Origin: Capsicum annuum
Lineage: Eukaryota > Streptophyta > Magnoliopsida > Solanales > Solanaceae
DNA length: 64,000 nucleotides
Direction: 5' to 3'
Assembly: GCF_002878395.1 (NCBI RefSeq)
Contig: NC_061112.1
Coordinates: 43,164,627 to 43,228,626, forward strand
Below, one piece after another: positions 62,776-64,000 of this stretch; position 1 is the first letter of the stretch; the number at the start of each line of letters is the position of its first letter. The position numbers were made by a program, and so were the translations under genes. The notes beneath the pieces are model-generated. The model saw nothing but the letters and a program-made list of their open reading frames with translations, had not been told where the DNA came from and did not search any database.

Positions 62776-64000
62776 ATTTTTTTGACAAAAAACTAGCTTT
62801 ATCACCTGACCATAATTAACTAATTTCTTAATTTGTGACTTGCTCCAAGGAAAAAGACCTTGGTTTAGTGTGAACACAAACATATGCACACCTTGTTTTG
62901 GACAATCAAAAAAAAATATACACCTGTTCTTTTACACTAGTGAAGTATATTAAATGTTGTGGTTGTGCAAGAATTGCAATCTCCTAGTGTGATGGGGTGG
63001 GCATAAAGCAAAAATATCAACTCTAGCAGTTAAGTAATATACAAAGAAAAGGAAATGTGGTTACAACTGTAGTCTAGTGATGTCGTTTGTCAACGGGATG
63101 TGTTGAATGGCTCAAGAGTGGTGACATTATTTTCTGAAATATTTCATGGGCCATTATTCAATTCCTGCCGTTAACCGAACACTTGTTTCCACTTGTTTGA
63201 TGTTCTCAGCTTTTCTTGATTAGTGTTAAATGCTCACTTCGTTCGCTAATTTGGCACCCGAGGGATTGTTTTTAGATTTGTCCAGTCACTTAATAAATTG
63301 ATTACTCATAAATAATATTCCATAGATACGCGGTCGTGCTTACTAAAAATGATTAATAATCTAAAATACTTGTCATATTAAAAAAAATTGAGGATATAAT
63401 TAGCAATATTCTTTTTCCTTTTTACTTTAGTATTAATTGTTCTTGAAAGATCTTTTGGGCGTATGACAAGATCTTTAATGCATTGAACTGAATTTTTACA
63501 AACAAAGAGGAATAAATTCTTATGTCTGGCTTAGACCAAACTGCTTCAGTAACTTTTCGACATGTTTAAAGAGAAACATGTGCACCCCTCAATTGTCCAA
63601 ATAAAATAAAATAAAATCAAATAAATTAGTAGGACCTGCCAATCTCTCATCACATCAACCTTTTCTCCGTAATGTTGTTAATCATCCTCTTCGAATGAAA
63701 CAAAGATTTTTTCTTTTGGAGGTACCACAAATGAAACAAAAAGATTGAGGCACTTACAATCGACCACCCATTTTTCTGAATAGGAAAAAAGCTTAAAATT
63801 CATGGACGCGTTGGTTTTTATATTCTCTTGGTCTTGACTTGCTAGAAAGGCTGGAAGTTTGGTATTTGGTTTGATATTTTTAAAATTTGGGTTGGGTAAT
63901 TCGATAACTGAAATTTGAAAATAGATATTAAATAACATACTTTTAAGTTTTGGTTAGATAATTTGGTAATCGGTAAATAAAAATTTGGTTTGATACAGTA
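62776..64000. other. Intergenic DNA, no gene recognised
   Basis: AT-rich with no convincing exon, tRNA or transposon end. (AAATA)n-like runs occur at 63601-63616. From about 63860 repeated 'tttggttagataatttggta' and 'ttggtttgata' phrases suggest the start of a low-complexity 'ttggttt'-type repeat that runs off the right edge. The minus frame 63678-63938 has no known domain. Confidence 0.4.

Noticed and set aside
63678..63938. 86-codon minus-strand ORF near the right edge
   Set aside because: No known motif and compositionally like the surrounding AT-rich DNA; a first exon cannot be excluded without transcript data.

Overview
This window is plant nuclear DNA, most likely from a member of the Solanaceae. 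The main reasons are a four-exon nuclear gene for a plastid DnaJ-like membrane protein, RTE-type LINEs with (TTG)n tails, a Solanaceae-type SINE, Stowaway-type MITEs, and nested Ty3/gypsy and Ty1/copia retrotransposons. The species call is inference. Almost all of the window is transposon-derived. The one convincing protein-coding gene is at the right end (about 60.0-62.8 kb).

Layout. 1-1.8 kb: remnant of a minus-strand Ty3/gypsy gag running off the left edge. 1.8-9.3 kb: minus-strand Athila/Tat-like element with two 1.6-kb LTRs, gag and protease remnants but no pol, and TCAAC on both sides. 9.9-20.7 kb: an AT-rich MITE-like element split by a 9.6-kb plus-strand chromovirus (Tekay/Del type) with 2.3-kb LTRs and a broken gag-pol. 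21-36 kb: truncated chromovirus LTRs in both orientations, a fragment of a 'putative plant transposon protein', and MITE ends. 36.2-45.2 kb: a large inverted duplication whose outer ends each carry a tRNA-Glu-like sequence. Its left arm is interrupted by a solo LTR (TSD GGTAA). Its core is interrupted by a deleted copia element (TSD GTAAA). Its right arm carries about five copies of a 200-bp unit where the left arm has one. 45.2-60 kb: a possible 5'-UTR exon followed by dense insertions. These are a minus-strand copia gag split by a gag-only LTR element, two SINE-like copies, and an RTE LINE split by a sister gag-only element (TSD AGTAG). A second RTE LINE and an RTE 3'-end fragment follow. 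60.0-62.8 kb: the CPP1/DUF3353-like gene, with a Stowaway MITE in its third coding intron.

How parts relate. Target-site duplications and split host elements allow a relative order of insertions. The inverted tRNA-Glu structure is older than both the solo LTR and the copia element. The RTE and copia gag hosts are older than the two gag-only elements inside them. If the proposed 5'-UTR exon at 45.24-45.37 kb belongs to the CPP1-like gene, that gene has a first intron of about 14.6 kb made almost wholly of these insertions. The least familiar structures are the tRNA-tipped inverted duplication, the paired gag-only elements with 9-bp inverted LTR ends, and a block of short repeated inverted motifs at an equivalent LTR position in five different LTRs.
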